Below are positions 11,116 through 20,456 of a stretch of 64,000 nt of DNA, one piece after another (position 1 is the first letter of the stretch; the number at the start of each line of letters is the position of its first letter). The notes below the pieces were generated by a model. It had not been told where the DNA came from, did not search any database, and saw nothing but the letters and a program-made list of their open reading frames with translations. Source of the stretch: Closterium sp. Naga37s-1 (taxonomy: Eukaryota; Streptophyta; Zygnematophyceae; Desmidiales; Closteriaceae); NCBI GenBank assembly GCA_947471745.1, contig CANJKZ010000088.1, forward strand, positions 124,001 to 188,000, given 5' to 3'. Made by a program: the position numbers and the translations under genes.

Positions 11116-11253
11116 TGTCAAAACATGTTTATATCATATTAGTGATGTTAGGCTGTAGTGGGTTACTCCCTATGGGGTACAACCCTTTGTTAGGGTTGCT
11201 ACTTGTACCACTCATCCTGCTTTAGTCATCATTCCTGTTTCCAAGTTCTAACA
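11116..11253 (+). repeat. 3' LTR of the 6162-11253 copia
   Basis: Direct repeat of 6162-6299, preceded by GCCTATGAGGGTG as the polypurine-like tract. It ends CTAACA and is followed by TGAAT. Confidence 0.88.
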
Positions 11254-11310
11254 TGAATTGCATTGCATCTCTTGTTGTGTTGCTTTTGCTGAGTTTGCTG
11301 GGTTTGCTGC

Positions 11311-12080
11311 AGGGCCTATTTTATCTGTGTAAATCACACTGCTATACTGATGAGAATGGTGAAATTTAGGGCCTACACTGATGTGTTTGGGTAATTTTTT
11401 TGGGGATTAGGGTTACACTGATTTGACAGTGAAACGATTTAGGCCGCACTGATGCTCTGGGGTAAAATTTCCCTTAGCGAAGATTACCCTTAAGGGCGTA
11501 CAGGGCACCCCCCCCTCGAAACTCTACTTATCGAGACGAAGTTTCCTAGAAATTTCGTAACGATACACTCAATTTCGTAATGATGCACTACGACTCCAGC
11601 ACGTGAGTACTGACAACCGACACCGCGTCACTCCATGTCTGCTTGCAACCTACTGTAGAGGCGATGCAACCTGATTGGTCAAATCTGCACTCACTGCAAA
11701 AACTTTAACTTTCTTGACTTGGAAATTTGGGACTCGAGGTCCCCAAACCCACGTCCCCCCCGGGAAGCTTGCTGACTCGGCGAAAAAACAAGTGTTGCAG
11801 CGAAACCAGACAAGCCACTGCGCTCAACTTTTGAGTTCACAACCCCCACCCACCAGCGCCCAATTTGGGCCTCGAGCTTGGTTGCTGCCAGCACATACTG
11901 AGCTGCCTAAATTACAATCAGGGTAAAAAATATACCTACACTGATGCCTCTGGGTAAAGTTTTCAAAAGTTCAAGTTACACTGATCCATCAGTGTTTCCA
12001 AAAAGGGCACACTGCTCAGAAGGGTTTTGAAAAAGGCTACACTGCTAATCGTGAGTAGCCAAAAACCAAACATAGGCCCT
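11311..12080. mobile_element. Longer TIR element of the AGGGCCT family
   Basis: The 770-bp unit starts AGGGCCTAT and ends ATAGGCCCT. It is flanked by GGTTTGCTG duplications (11301-11309 and 12081-12089). The word ACTGATG, often followed by GGGTAAA, is repeated in one orientation near both ends (11335-11470 and 11935-12055) around a unique core. The last 25 bases resemble the end of 5448-5677 (shared words TAGCC, AAAACCAA, AGGCCCT). No transposase frame is visible, so it is non-autonomous. It lies inside the older copia relic. Confidence 0.82.
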
Positions 12081-12187
12081 GGTTTGCTGACCGGCCCTGT
12101 GACTATTTGTTCCGACGGTTGGATAGACTAGTTGAGCCACCCTGAGTTGTTTGTCTCATTCGTGCGATGCCCCTCAGCCTGTGGGGG

Positions 12188-12321
12188 TGCATCAAATATT
12201 ATCATAGTGTTAAGTTAGTTAGTCTACAGCAAGGTGCATTGTATAGGGTACAACACTTTCTAGGGTTTGCCCTATGTACCCATCTCCTAGTCACACATCA
12301 TTCCGCTATGCTATCCTGACA
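12188..12321 (+). repeat. LTR closing the old copia relic
   Basis: It starts TGCATCAAATATTATC after a purine-rich TGTGGGGG tract and ends CTATCCTGACA. The middle words (GTGCATTGTATAGGGTACA, CATCATTCCGCTA) are shared with the LTRs at 20990-21133 and 49330-49478. It is taken as the 3' LTR of the relic that starts near 4704. Confidence 0.65.
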
Positions 12322-12554
12322 GAGGGTTCCATATCACATCTGGAATTTGCCACTCTCATGCGCACACTTTACCAGCATGTTCCTTGGAACACAGGATGCT
12401 CTGAATTCCATATCAGGCCCCAATAGACATCAATGCACGGCGCAAGCATGTCACTTTGGTTCATGCAACGGTGGTTGCTGTGAGCTCATTCAATCCATGG
12501 TACTCACGGCCTTCAACATGGCAGGCAGAGGCAGGCAGAGGCAGTCAGAGGCAG
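12322..12554 (-). other. 3' flank of the TraB gene
   Basis: Between the stop at 12555 and the copia LTR ending at 12321 lies about 230 bp holding the probable 3' untranslated region. A short AGGCAGGCAG/AGGCAGTCAG tandem stretch is at 12522-12558. No other gene is seen. Confidence 0.5.
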
Positions 12555-12864
12555 TCAGCGGCGGCGCCATGCAGTGACGGTGAGAGCAGCCACACCTACG
12601 CCCCCCACAGCCATGCCGGCCAGCAAGCAGCGCCACGCCAGTGGCGAGAACAAGGGCGCGGGGGGTGCAGGCATGCGCAGCAGCGCTGCCACCTGCAGGT
12701 TCACGGGACGCAGGGAGAGGGCGAGGGGGTCCTCACGTACACTTGTGAGTGCGTGCATGCGGGTGCGTGCCTGTGTGCGCATGTGTATGGGTGTGGTGTG
12801 GGTGCGGATGTGTGTGCGTGTGTGTGTGCGTGCATGCGTGGGCGCTCACGAGTGTGCGTACCTG

Positions 12865-12912
<48 letters not shown>

Positions 12913-15900
12913 ACTAACGCTGTCAGTGCGCTCACATCAACGTCGGTGCGCTCACATCAATGTCGGTGCGCTCACATCAATGTCGGTGCGCTCACATCAA
13001 TGTCGGTGCGCTCACATCAATGCCGGTGCGCTCACATCAATGTCGGTGCGCTCACATCAATGCCAGTGCGCTCACATCAATGTCGGTGCGCTCACATCAA
13101 TGTCGGTGCGCTCACATCAATGTCGGTGCGCTCACATCAATGTCGGTGCGCTCACATCAATGCCGGTGCGCTCACATCAATGTCGGTGCACTCACATCAA
13201 TGCCAGTGCGCTCACATCAATGTCGGTGCGCTCACATCAATGTCGGTGCGCTCAAATCAATGTCGGTGCGCTCACATCAATGTCGGTGCGCTCACATCAA
13301 TGTCCGTGCGCTCACATCAATGCCGGTGCGCTCACATCAATGTCGGTGCGCTCACATCAATGTCGGTGCGCTCACATCAATGTCGGTGCGCTCACATCAA
13401 TGCCGGTGCGCTCACATCAATGTCGGTGCGCTCACATGAATGTCGGTGCGCTCACATCAATGTCGGTGCGCTCACATGAATGTCGGTGCGCTCACATCAA
13501 TGTCGGTGCGCTCACATCAATGCCGGTGCGCTCACATCAATGTCGGTGCGCTCACAGCAATGTCGGTGCACTCACATCAATGTCGGTGCGCTCACATCAA
13601 TGTCGGTGTGCTCACATCAATGTCGGTGCGCTCACATCAATGCCGGTGCGCTCACATCAATGTCGGTGCGCTCACATCAACGTCGGTGCGCTCACATCAA
13701 TGTCGGTGCGCTCACATCAATGCCGGTGCGCTCACATGAATGTCGGTGCGCTCACATCAATGTCGGTGCGCTCACATCAATGCCGGTGCGCTCACATCAA
13801 TGTCGGTGCGCTCACAGCAATGTCGGTGCACTCACATCAATGTCGGTGCGCTCACATCAATGTCGGTGTGCTCACATCAATGTCGGTGCGCTCACATCAA
13901 TGCCGGTGCGCTCACATCAATGTCGGTGCGCTCACATCAACGTCGGTGCGCTCACATCAATGTCGGTGCGCTCACATCAATGCCGGTGCGCTCACATGAA
14001 TGTCGGTGCGCTCACATCAATGTCGGTGCGCTCACATCAATGCCGGTGCGCTCACATCAATGTCGGTGCGCTCACATCAATGTCGGTGCACTCACATCAA
14101 TGTCGGTGCGCTCACATCAATGTCGGTGCGCTCACATCAATGTCGGTGCGCTCACATCAATGCCGGTGCGCTCACATCAATGTCAGTGCGCTCACATCAA
14201 TGTCGGTGCGCTCACATCAATGTCGGTGCGCTCACATCAATGCCGGTGCGCTCACATCAATGTCGGTGTGCTCACATCAATGTCGGTGCACTCACATCAA
14301 TGTCGGTGCGCTCACATCAATGTCGGTGCACGTCCAGTGGGCAGTGATGCCCTCCACATGCCCCTTGCCCACCACTGCCACCACGCGTGAGCTCCTCTTC
14401 GCCACGTGCCGCAGCATGCATGCCATGTACCTGGTGGAGAGGGGAGGGGAAGTGGGTTGAGGAGGGGGGGGGGGGGGGGGGGGGGTAGGGGTGGAGAGGG
14501 GGGGTGGTAGTGACATGACAGGTGATGGTACAGGGAGTGTGGGACCATGAACAGACCCCCACCCCCTCCCCCCCCATAATATCAAGCGTGCCCCCAACCC
14601 GGCACCTGCCCCCCGCCTGGCACCAAACCCGCGTGTATCGAGAAACTGTCACCAGGACTGAAGCTTACCTGCTCTGGGAGTTTCCACAAAATTCCCTTAC
14701 TCGCACTCACCACATTACCCACCACTCGTGGTTACCTCCCAGCTTAGATCAGCCCGTTCGAATATTCACCCTGCCTCTTTCACTTTTGCCTTTGCTGCAC
14801 CACATGTATGAATGACAAGGAGCGTTGAAGCGAGAGAGAATGGAAGGGTGGGGGGGCGTACAGGTCGCGCTCGTGGATGAGGGTGTGCAGCAGCGAGGGG
14901 AAGGCGCGTCCCATCTCCGCCACGGCGACCGACAGCAGGTCCGATGACTTGAGCTCCTCCACCTGCCGTGGGGGGTGGGGGACGGAGAGAGGCGCCACGG
15001 GCGAGAGGGGGCAGCATGCATGAGTGCGGGCAGAGCAGGCACTTGGCATGGCAGAGCAGGCACTTGGCATGGCAGAGCAGGCACTTGGCATGGCTGTGAG
15101 GCATGGGCAGCGAGAGCGGGTGCGACAGGTTGAGCAGAGGGCCGACAGGAGGGACGGCAGCAAGCTAAGAAGCCGAATCCCTAGTGCGCTGGTTGACTGC
15201 GTTGACCCGTGTTGACTCACGAGATGGTCGAGTTCGGCCTTGGAGGGCAGCCAGAGCGCCTGCAGCAGCAGCAGCGCCACCAGCTTCACTCGGTGCCACC
15301 GGCTCATCATCGCCCACGTGCGCCTCAACGTCACCTGCCATGCCATGCCATGCCATGCCATGCACGCCAGGGGGAGGGGAGGGGGAGGGAGAGGGGACGG
15401 GGAGGGGGAGGGGGAGGAGGAGGGGGTGTGGAGGGGCGTTGAAGGCACTCCAAGCGCCGTCGTGGTGAATGGGTGCCAGCGACTCTACCCTCGCATGCGG
15501 GCATGCAGCCCCCCCCCCCTCCGCCACCTACGCCCCCACCCCCTCCCCGCTCCCCCCCCCCCCCCACCTGCACGGGGCGGTCACCGAGTTTGACGACGGC
15601 GCCACACGCCACGGCCTCCTCGTAGGCGGCGCGGAACTCTGCCCCAGGGCACACCTCCATGCGCGCTGCCACCTGCCAGGGGAGGGGGGAAGGGGGGGAG
15701 GGACGCGCTCTGAGGCAGCAAACAAGGGGTTGGGGCACCTGGGCATGGCAGCGAGCAAGGGGAGGTTGAAAGTGCTGTGACAGGGACGTGGCTGTTTAGT
15801 GGATATGTTGTGACTGGCACCTTGCTCGTGCGTACCTTGGCCAGCAGGTAGCCGTAGATCACGGCGAAGGCGTTGGACTTGTTGCTGCGCCACACCGTGA

Positions 15901-18900
15901 TGAGCTCCTGCAGCGATGGCACCTGGCCGTGGGGGGCGCGGACAGAGGGGCAGAAAGACGGGCAAGGGGATGAGGGTGGGGTTGCACACATGCATGATAC
16001 GGGAAAACGCGGCACCACACTTCCCTACTCTTCCTCGTACTCATCTACTGCATTCATGCCACCCGTCCCAAATAACATCCTTTATTACAAGACAGGAGGT
16101 CCTTAAGAAGAGGAGATCATGCACAGTGGTCCATGGCATACCTGCATGTGGTCCATGGCATACCTGCATGTGGTCCATGGCATACCTGCATGTGGTCCAT
16201 GGCATACCTGCATGTGGTCCATGGGCATGAGCATGGCGACGCGGTCGGAGCACACCTCCAGGAACACCACCTGAAGCACCTCAGAGGGCAAGTACCGGTT
16301 AAGAGGGGCGAAAGGCAAGCAACGGCAGCGGGAGGTGAACGATAAGCAGCTGAATAGCGAGGTGGTGTGTCAAAAGGAGGCAGTCGCTGGTGCACACATG
16401 CTAGCATGCATGTGGCATGATGCATGGTTGCAATGCATGTGGCATGATGCATGGTTGCAATGCATGTGGCATGATGCATGGTTGCAATGCATGTGCCATG
16501 ATGCATGGTTGCAATGCATGTGCCATGATGCATGCTTGCAATGCATGTGGCATGATGCATGGTTGCAATGCATGTGCCATGAAAAGCCTGCCATGATGGA
16601 GGGGCGCATGAGAGGCATGTGCAAGGAGGAGCAGTGCGTGGCAGTAGTGGAGTGGATGGTGGGGGCGGGTCAGCCATGGGATGGGATGCGCCATGCACGA
16701 GAAGATTCCACGACTAGCAGCGCCCACCCACCTCCGGTTTGACCTGGCGGATGATTCGCCGCACCTCGTTGCACGACTCCTGCACGCACACAGACGCATG
16801 CACGCATGGATGGATGGACATGACACGGGCTTGAATTGTGTGCTGGGGATGGCGCCACCAGCATGGTCCGTTGCAGTAAAGGCGCAAGACTGAATCTCTC
16901 AAAACGCACAAGCAGCACCTCGGGATTTCAATGAAGGGCAGCACGGCAGGAGTGGCGGCATGGAGTGGCGGCATGGAGTGGCGGCATGGAGTGGCGGCAT
17001 GGAGTGGCGGCATGGAGTGGCGGCATGGAGTGGCGGCATGGAGTGGCGGCATGGAGTGGCGGCATGGAGTGGCGGCATGGAGTGGCGGCATGGAGTGGCG
17101 GCATGGAGTGGCGGCATGGAGTGGCGGCATGGAGTGGCGGCATGGAGTGGCGGCATGGAGTGGCGGCATGGAGTGGCGGCATGGAGTGGCGGCATGGAGT
17201 GGCGGCATGGAGTGGCGGCATGGAGTGGCGGCATGGAGTGGGTACCTTGGAGACGTGGGCCGTGCCGATGAGGTGCACCACACACTCCGCTGATGTCCCC
17301 CCTGCACCGCCACCACTCGCCACACCACCACCACCACCACCGTTGCCATCCGCGCCACCACCACCACCACCATCATCACCCTGCTGCTGCCGCCACACCT
17401 GCGGGCATCTCAACACCACCACATTGCTGCTCCCCCCTCCTGCCCCCACCCCTCCCCCCGCCCCCTTCCCTTGCCCTTCCCCATCCCCTGCCCCAGCTGC
17501 TCGTTGCACCCCATCACCCTGCTCCCCCTGCCCCAACCGCCCCCCCGCCAACCGCGCCCTCAGCTCCGCCACCCGCCCCCCTGCGCCTTCGCTCGGCCCT
17601 GCCTGTCCGCCATGCGCACTGCCCTCCGCTGCTCCTCGCCCTACTCGCCCTCCCCCTTTTGCTGCCCCTCCTGCCCCTGTCCCCGCCCCTGCCTCCGCCC
17701 CTGCACCCTGCCGCCTCTGCCATTCCCCAGCCACCCCCCCTGCATGCTGCTTGTCGCCCCATCCCCTTCCCCCTCCCCTCCCGCTTGCCCCTCTGTGTCC
17801 CTCGCCGTGCGCCTGCCCCTGTGGACTGCGGTCCTGGCTGCCACACACGTGGCCCTCGCCATCCCCACCGCTGCCATCCCCAGCGCTGCCATCCCCAGCG
17901 CTGCCATCCCCAGCGCTGCCATCACTGCCCCCGCCACCAGCACCAGCAGCGGCGCCGCCGTGCTCCCAGCGCTGCCTGAGGGATGCGAAGCGAGACGGCG
18001 TGCGTGCAGCAGAGGGCGTCGGCTGGGCGAAGGGGGCAGGCGGGCAGTGGAGGGGGTGCAACACAGGAGAGAGGGGGAAGGAGAAAAGAGCAAGTGGGGA
18101 TGAGCACGTGGAGATGAGCACGTGGAGATGAGCACGTGGAGATGAGCACGTGGAGATGAGCAAGTGGAGATGAAGGGGCATGGTGACTTGCAGGGGTGTG
18201 GAATGGCAGCACGTCACCCACGCACTCTTTACGCTTCACACTACTGCTCACCACCCCACCTGCTGAGCCTTGTGTGGCGGTGCGCCAGCAGCATCAGCTG
18301 CCAGGGGCCGTGCTGTCTCCTCGCCGCTCCCTCCCTGCCGCACCTCCACGCCTCTGCACTCCGCCATCCCACTCACTGCATCCACTGCTACCCCCACAGT
18401 GGCACGCCCGCCCTTCCCCCACACCACATCACTGCCTGTATGAACAACAGCAGCACCAGCAGCAGCAGCAGCAGCACTGCTCGCACACAGCGCCACCACC
18501 CCCTGAGGTGTTCCCCCCACGCCCCCCTGGACCCCGTCCGCCCCTGTGTGCCCCTCCACGCGCCCCTCAATCGGCCCCACGCCCCAGAAGTCGTCATCCC
18601 ACTCGCCCGACGACCCGCTCGCCCCACGCCCACCCGCCTGCCGCTGCTGCGCCCTGCGCCGGCGCCGGCTGCTCCTCGCCTCCGCGCTGCGCCACGCGCC
18701 CCGCGGGGACGCTGCTGACGCCCTCCCTGCCGCTGCCGCCACCGCTGCTGCTGCGGGTGCCTTGGGGTGGCGGCGCTTGGGCCTCGCCTCTGCTGCTGCC
18801 GCCACTGCACGGCACAGCCATGGGCAGCACGTGTGTTGTGTAAGGCAGGGGAGGGCGGTGAGGACGGGAGGAGCAGCACAGCAGGCGCAACGCAATGGGC

Positions 18901-20456
18901 ACAACAAGCACGTGAAGCAGCAAGCCAGCCTCACCTGATAGGGCACCTGCGGGGAGAGGTGAGCCGTCCACATGTGCTGTGGGCCGCCACGCTCCCGCAC
19001 TGTCCATGGCATCACCGCTGCCACTGCCACTGTCCGCCGCATGCACAGCTGCTTCTGCTTCTTCTGCTGCTGCTGCCACGGCGGCAGAGCCAGCGAGGGC
19101 GGAGGGGGAGGCGTCAGAGGGCGAGCTGCCAGGCGACCACAGCTGCAGCACGCCTGCGCTGCTCTGCCCCCTTTCCTTCTGCCCCCTCCCCGCGCCCTGC
19201 CTTCCCCCCTGCGCTGCCGCACCGCCCGGCCCAGCAGCAGCCTCCAGCGCGGGCACGGCGGGTGCCGCCAGCCGCTCGCTGTCCTGCCCGCTGCCGTGGG
19301 GCGCATGGCCGCGCACGCGGAAGCTGGGGTAACGCCTCTGCAGCCCTGCTGCACCCGCCTCGCCACTCGCCTCGCTGCCCACCTGCTCCCCCTCACCCCC
19401 GCGCGTCCCCCTGCCTACTCTCACCGCTTCTATCAGCACGGGCTTCTCCGAGCCTGGCTTCTCCGAGCCTGGCTGCTCCACTGTTGAGCCCTCCACCTGC
19501 CGCGTCTCCGCCAGCCCTGCCTGCCCCGCAGCAGGCCCGCGAGGGCAAGCAGCCTCCGCGTGCTCCTCCGCGCGCCCTCCCGCGCTGCCCTCGCCGCCAC
19601 TGGCCTGCGATGGCATGTCCGCCCCCACGCCACTGCCCCTACCCGCCATCAACCTGCTGCTGCTCACGTCGTTGCCGCACCCGTCCCACGCGCTGCTGCT
19701 GCGTGCCACACCACCGCCGCTAATCCCGCTGCCGGCACCGCTCGCACCGCTGATAGCGCTGGCAGCACTGGCAGCAGCGACATGGGCGTCAGTGCCGCGG
19801 CTACTGAGAGCGTCGTCGCCCCACCCTTTTAACGCCGCTGCTCCCACCCCACCCACACCATCACCTCGCGCACCTTGTGTGACGTCAGCAACAGCAGCGT
19901 CGCCGGCGTCGTCGTCCGCAGCAGCGGCGACGGACTCGTCCGACTGGCGGCGCCCCTCGGGGCTGTCCCACTCGCCGTCCCACTCGCCGTCCAGCCGCCC
20001 CAAGTCGCCGTACAACGCGAAGCCGTCGCCGCCCAACCCGGAATTGCCGGGCAACGGCGAGAGTAGCGGGGAGAAGAGCGGCGACGCGGCACCGCCCGAG
20101 GATTCGAGCGGCAGAGCGACGGACCACCACGGAATGTCGCTGTTCGCGTCGCCCAGCGACGAAAGATCGCCCGACGACGACGGCTTGGCGAGCGACGCCA
20201 GCGCGGCAGCGGAGCCGTCGCCGGCGCGCGGACTGGCGGCCTCCGGCGTTCCCGCGACAGGACTCATCGCGGCGTCCATCAGATCGCGCATCGAGCCGCG
20301 GCTGCGGATGGGTGTCCTGCTCCCATTGGCCAGCCCCCACCTGCCGGCGGGTGGGCGCGAGAAGGAGCGAGTCGCGGCGGCCCACTTGGTGGCGTCCGGC
20401 GCCGCCTTGCCGGACCGCCTCTTGGCCTCGCCGCTGTCCGCATAGGAGGTCGGCAT
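12555..20456 (-). CDS. TraB-domain protein, 11 exons, probable tail-anchored membrane protein
   Basis: Exons (minus strand): 20456-18935, 18804-18260, 18022-17246, 16779-16732, 16270-16208, 15922-15836, 15672-15568, 15334-15221, 14962-14862, 14430-14316, 12692-12555. All junctions are GT..AG and the sum is exactly 1204 codons plus stop. Residues from about 933 form the TraB/PrgY/gumN fold (PF01963): GTAH near 942, VRRIIRQVKPE, VVFLEVCSDRVAML, GDRPVQVTLRRTW, the second G-x-x-H (GKGH near 1142), then HW and LLRMP. Family knowledge: the two GxxH motifs and a Glu are the conserved polar sites, and plant TraB proteins (Arabidopsis TRB1) sit on the outer mitochondrial membrane. The last 26 residues (CLLAGMAVGGVGVAALTVTA then WRRR) look like a tail anchor, which fits. 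Residues 1 to about 930 are Ala/Gly/Ser-rich, far beyond the usual length of about 370, and their exons are less certain. The start is the first ATG, after an in-frame GTG at 20465. The cellular role is inferred. Confidence 0.85.
12868..12912. repeat. (TG)n microsatellite in intron 10
   Basis: There are about 22 perfect TG units, preceded by degenerate GTGTG(C)G sequence from about 12745. The run lies within the last intron of the TraB gene. Confidence 0.95.
12921..14330. repeat. 20-bp minisatellite, about 70 copies, in intron 10
   Basis: The unit TGTCGGTGCGCTCACATCAA is repeated head to tail with few changes (TGCC, CGTC, CAGCAA, CATGAA, GTGTG variants). A 260-bp block of 13 units (13481-13740) is repeated without visible change at 13741-14000, so a higher-order repeat exists. 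On the gene strand every unit contains GATGTGAGC, a good splice donor. The array begins inside exon 10, and the exon's donor is its first copy. The long reading frames across the array are a by-product of its period. Confidence 0.97.
14463..14485. repeat. Poly(G) run in intron 9
   Basis: A run of about 23 G on the plus strand, near the acceptor of exon 10 (start 14430). On the gene strand it is a C run, so it doubles as a polypyrimidine stretch upstream of the CCACCAG acceptor. Confidence 0.8.
15026..15092. repeat. 21-bp tandem repeat in intron 8
   Basis: Just over three copies of GGCATGGCAGAGCAGGCACTT. They lie between exon 8 (ends 15221) and exon 9 (starts 14962). Confidence 0.9.
15335..15362. 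repeat. ATGCC repeat abutting the exon 8 acceptor
   Basis: About five copies of GCCAT/ATGCC (GGCAT on the gene strand) end in GGCAG. That last unit forms the AG acceptor of exon 8 at 15335-15336. Confidence 0.85.
16126..16223. repeat. 22-bp tandem repeat duplicating the exon 5 splice donor
   Basis: On the gene strand the unit ATGGACCACATGCAG|GTATGCC joins the last 15 coding bases of exon 5 to the first 7 bases of the intron. It is present about 4.5 times. CAG|GTATGCC donors therefore recur with exon edges at 16208, 16186, 16164 and 16142. The reading frame stays open over the array, so use of a later donor could add residues of the type MDHMQVCHGPHAGMPW. Confidence 0.93.
16407..16582. repeat. 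27-bp tandem repeat in intron 4
   Basis: About 6.5 copies of a 27-bp unit whose core is TGGCATGATGCATGGTTGCA, between exons 4 and 5. The unit is rich in TGCATG, a Fox-type splicing element in other eukaryotes; no function is claimed here. Confidence 0.95.
16949..17241. repeat. 12-bp minisatellite at the start of intron 3
   Basis: About 24 perfect copies of GGAGTGGCGGCAT (period 12). On the gene strand it begins a few bases after the donor of exon 3 (AAG|GTACCC at 17246/17245) and fills most of the intron. The reading frames through it are artefacts of the period. Confidence 0.97.
17863..17925. repeat. 15-bp coding repeat in exon 3 (GDGSA)
   Basis: About four copies of GATGGCAGCGCTGGG on the gene strand encode GDGSA repeats in the low-complexity region of the TraB protein, some 200 residues before the conserved domain. 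Confidence 0.85.
18098..18172. repeat. 14-bp tandem repeat in intron 2
   Basis: Five to six copies of GATGAGCACGTGGA, between exons 2 (ends 18260) and 3 (starts 18022). Confidence 0.92.

Larger units (their letters stand above)
6162..11253 (+). mobile_element. Broken Ty1/copia (family A) with 138-bp LTRs
   Basis: LTRs at 6162-6299 and 11116-11253 (TGTCAAAACATG...TTCTAACA) differ at about 4 of 138 bases by eye. Flanking 5-mers agree at four of five bases (AGAAT/TGAAT). A primer binding site (TGGTATTAGAGTAGG) follows the left LTR directly. Order on the plus strand: GC-rich repeat leader (6330-7080), gag-like region with peptide repeats, protease, integrase, repeat-rich linker, RNase H (10230-10860), 3' untranslated region, right LTR. 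It is broken, with several breaks. It was inserted into the 3' end of the older relic 4704-12321. Confidence 0.85.
4704..12321 (+). mobile_element. Old plus-strand copia relic (family A), host of three later insertions
   Basis: RT/RNase H sequence at 4690-5275 resembles 25870-26300 of the copia at 20990-26516 (TCACACATGGTGCAGCA, CACAACCCACTCCTCTTGCTG). An RNase H end lies at 5850-6000 (TTCACCAAGGCCCTTCCGCC). A 3' untranslated stretch is split by the younger copia at 6162-11253, and an LTR lies at 12188-12321. A small TIR element interrupts the left half (5448-5677) and another the right half (11311-12080). The element is broken in many places and is older than all three insertions. Confidence 0.7.

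Noticed and set aside
12921-14330. CRISPR-like array
   Set aside because: The repeats are head to tail without spacers, in a eukaryotic intron.
14316-14330. Earlier donor AC|GTGCAC for exon 10
   Set aside because: It gives the wrong phase for exon 11 and loses residues that align with the family segment after GKGH...HW. GAT|GTGAGC fits both.
12749-14460. Long plus-strand reading frames with the repeat MSVRSHQCRCAHINVGALTS
   Set aside because: They are open only because 20-bp units give a stop-free 60-bp cycle in all three frames. The stretch is an intron of the minus-strand TraB gene.
16960-17293. Frames with GGMEWRHGVAAWS or PLHAATPCRHSM repeats
   Set aside because: Artefact of the 12-bp intronic minisatellite.
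17293-18131. Plus-strand Pro/His-rich frames opposite the TraB exons
   Set aside because: Shadows of G+C-rich Ala/Gly coding sequence on the other strand; no family resemblance.
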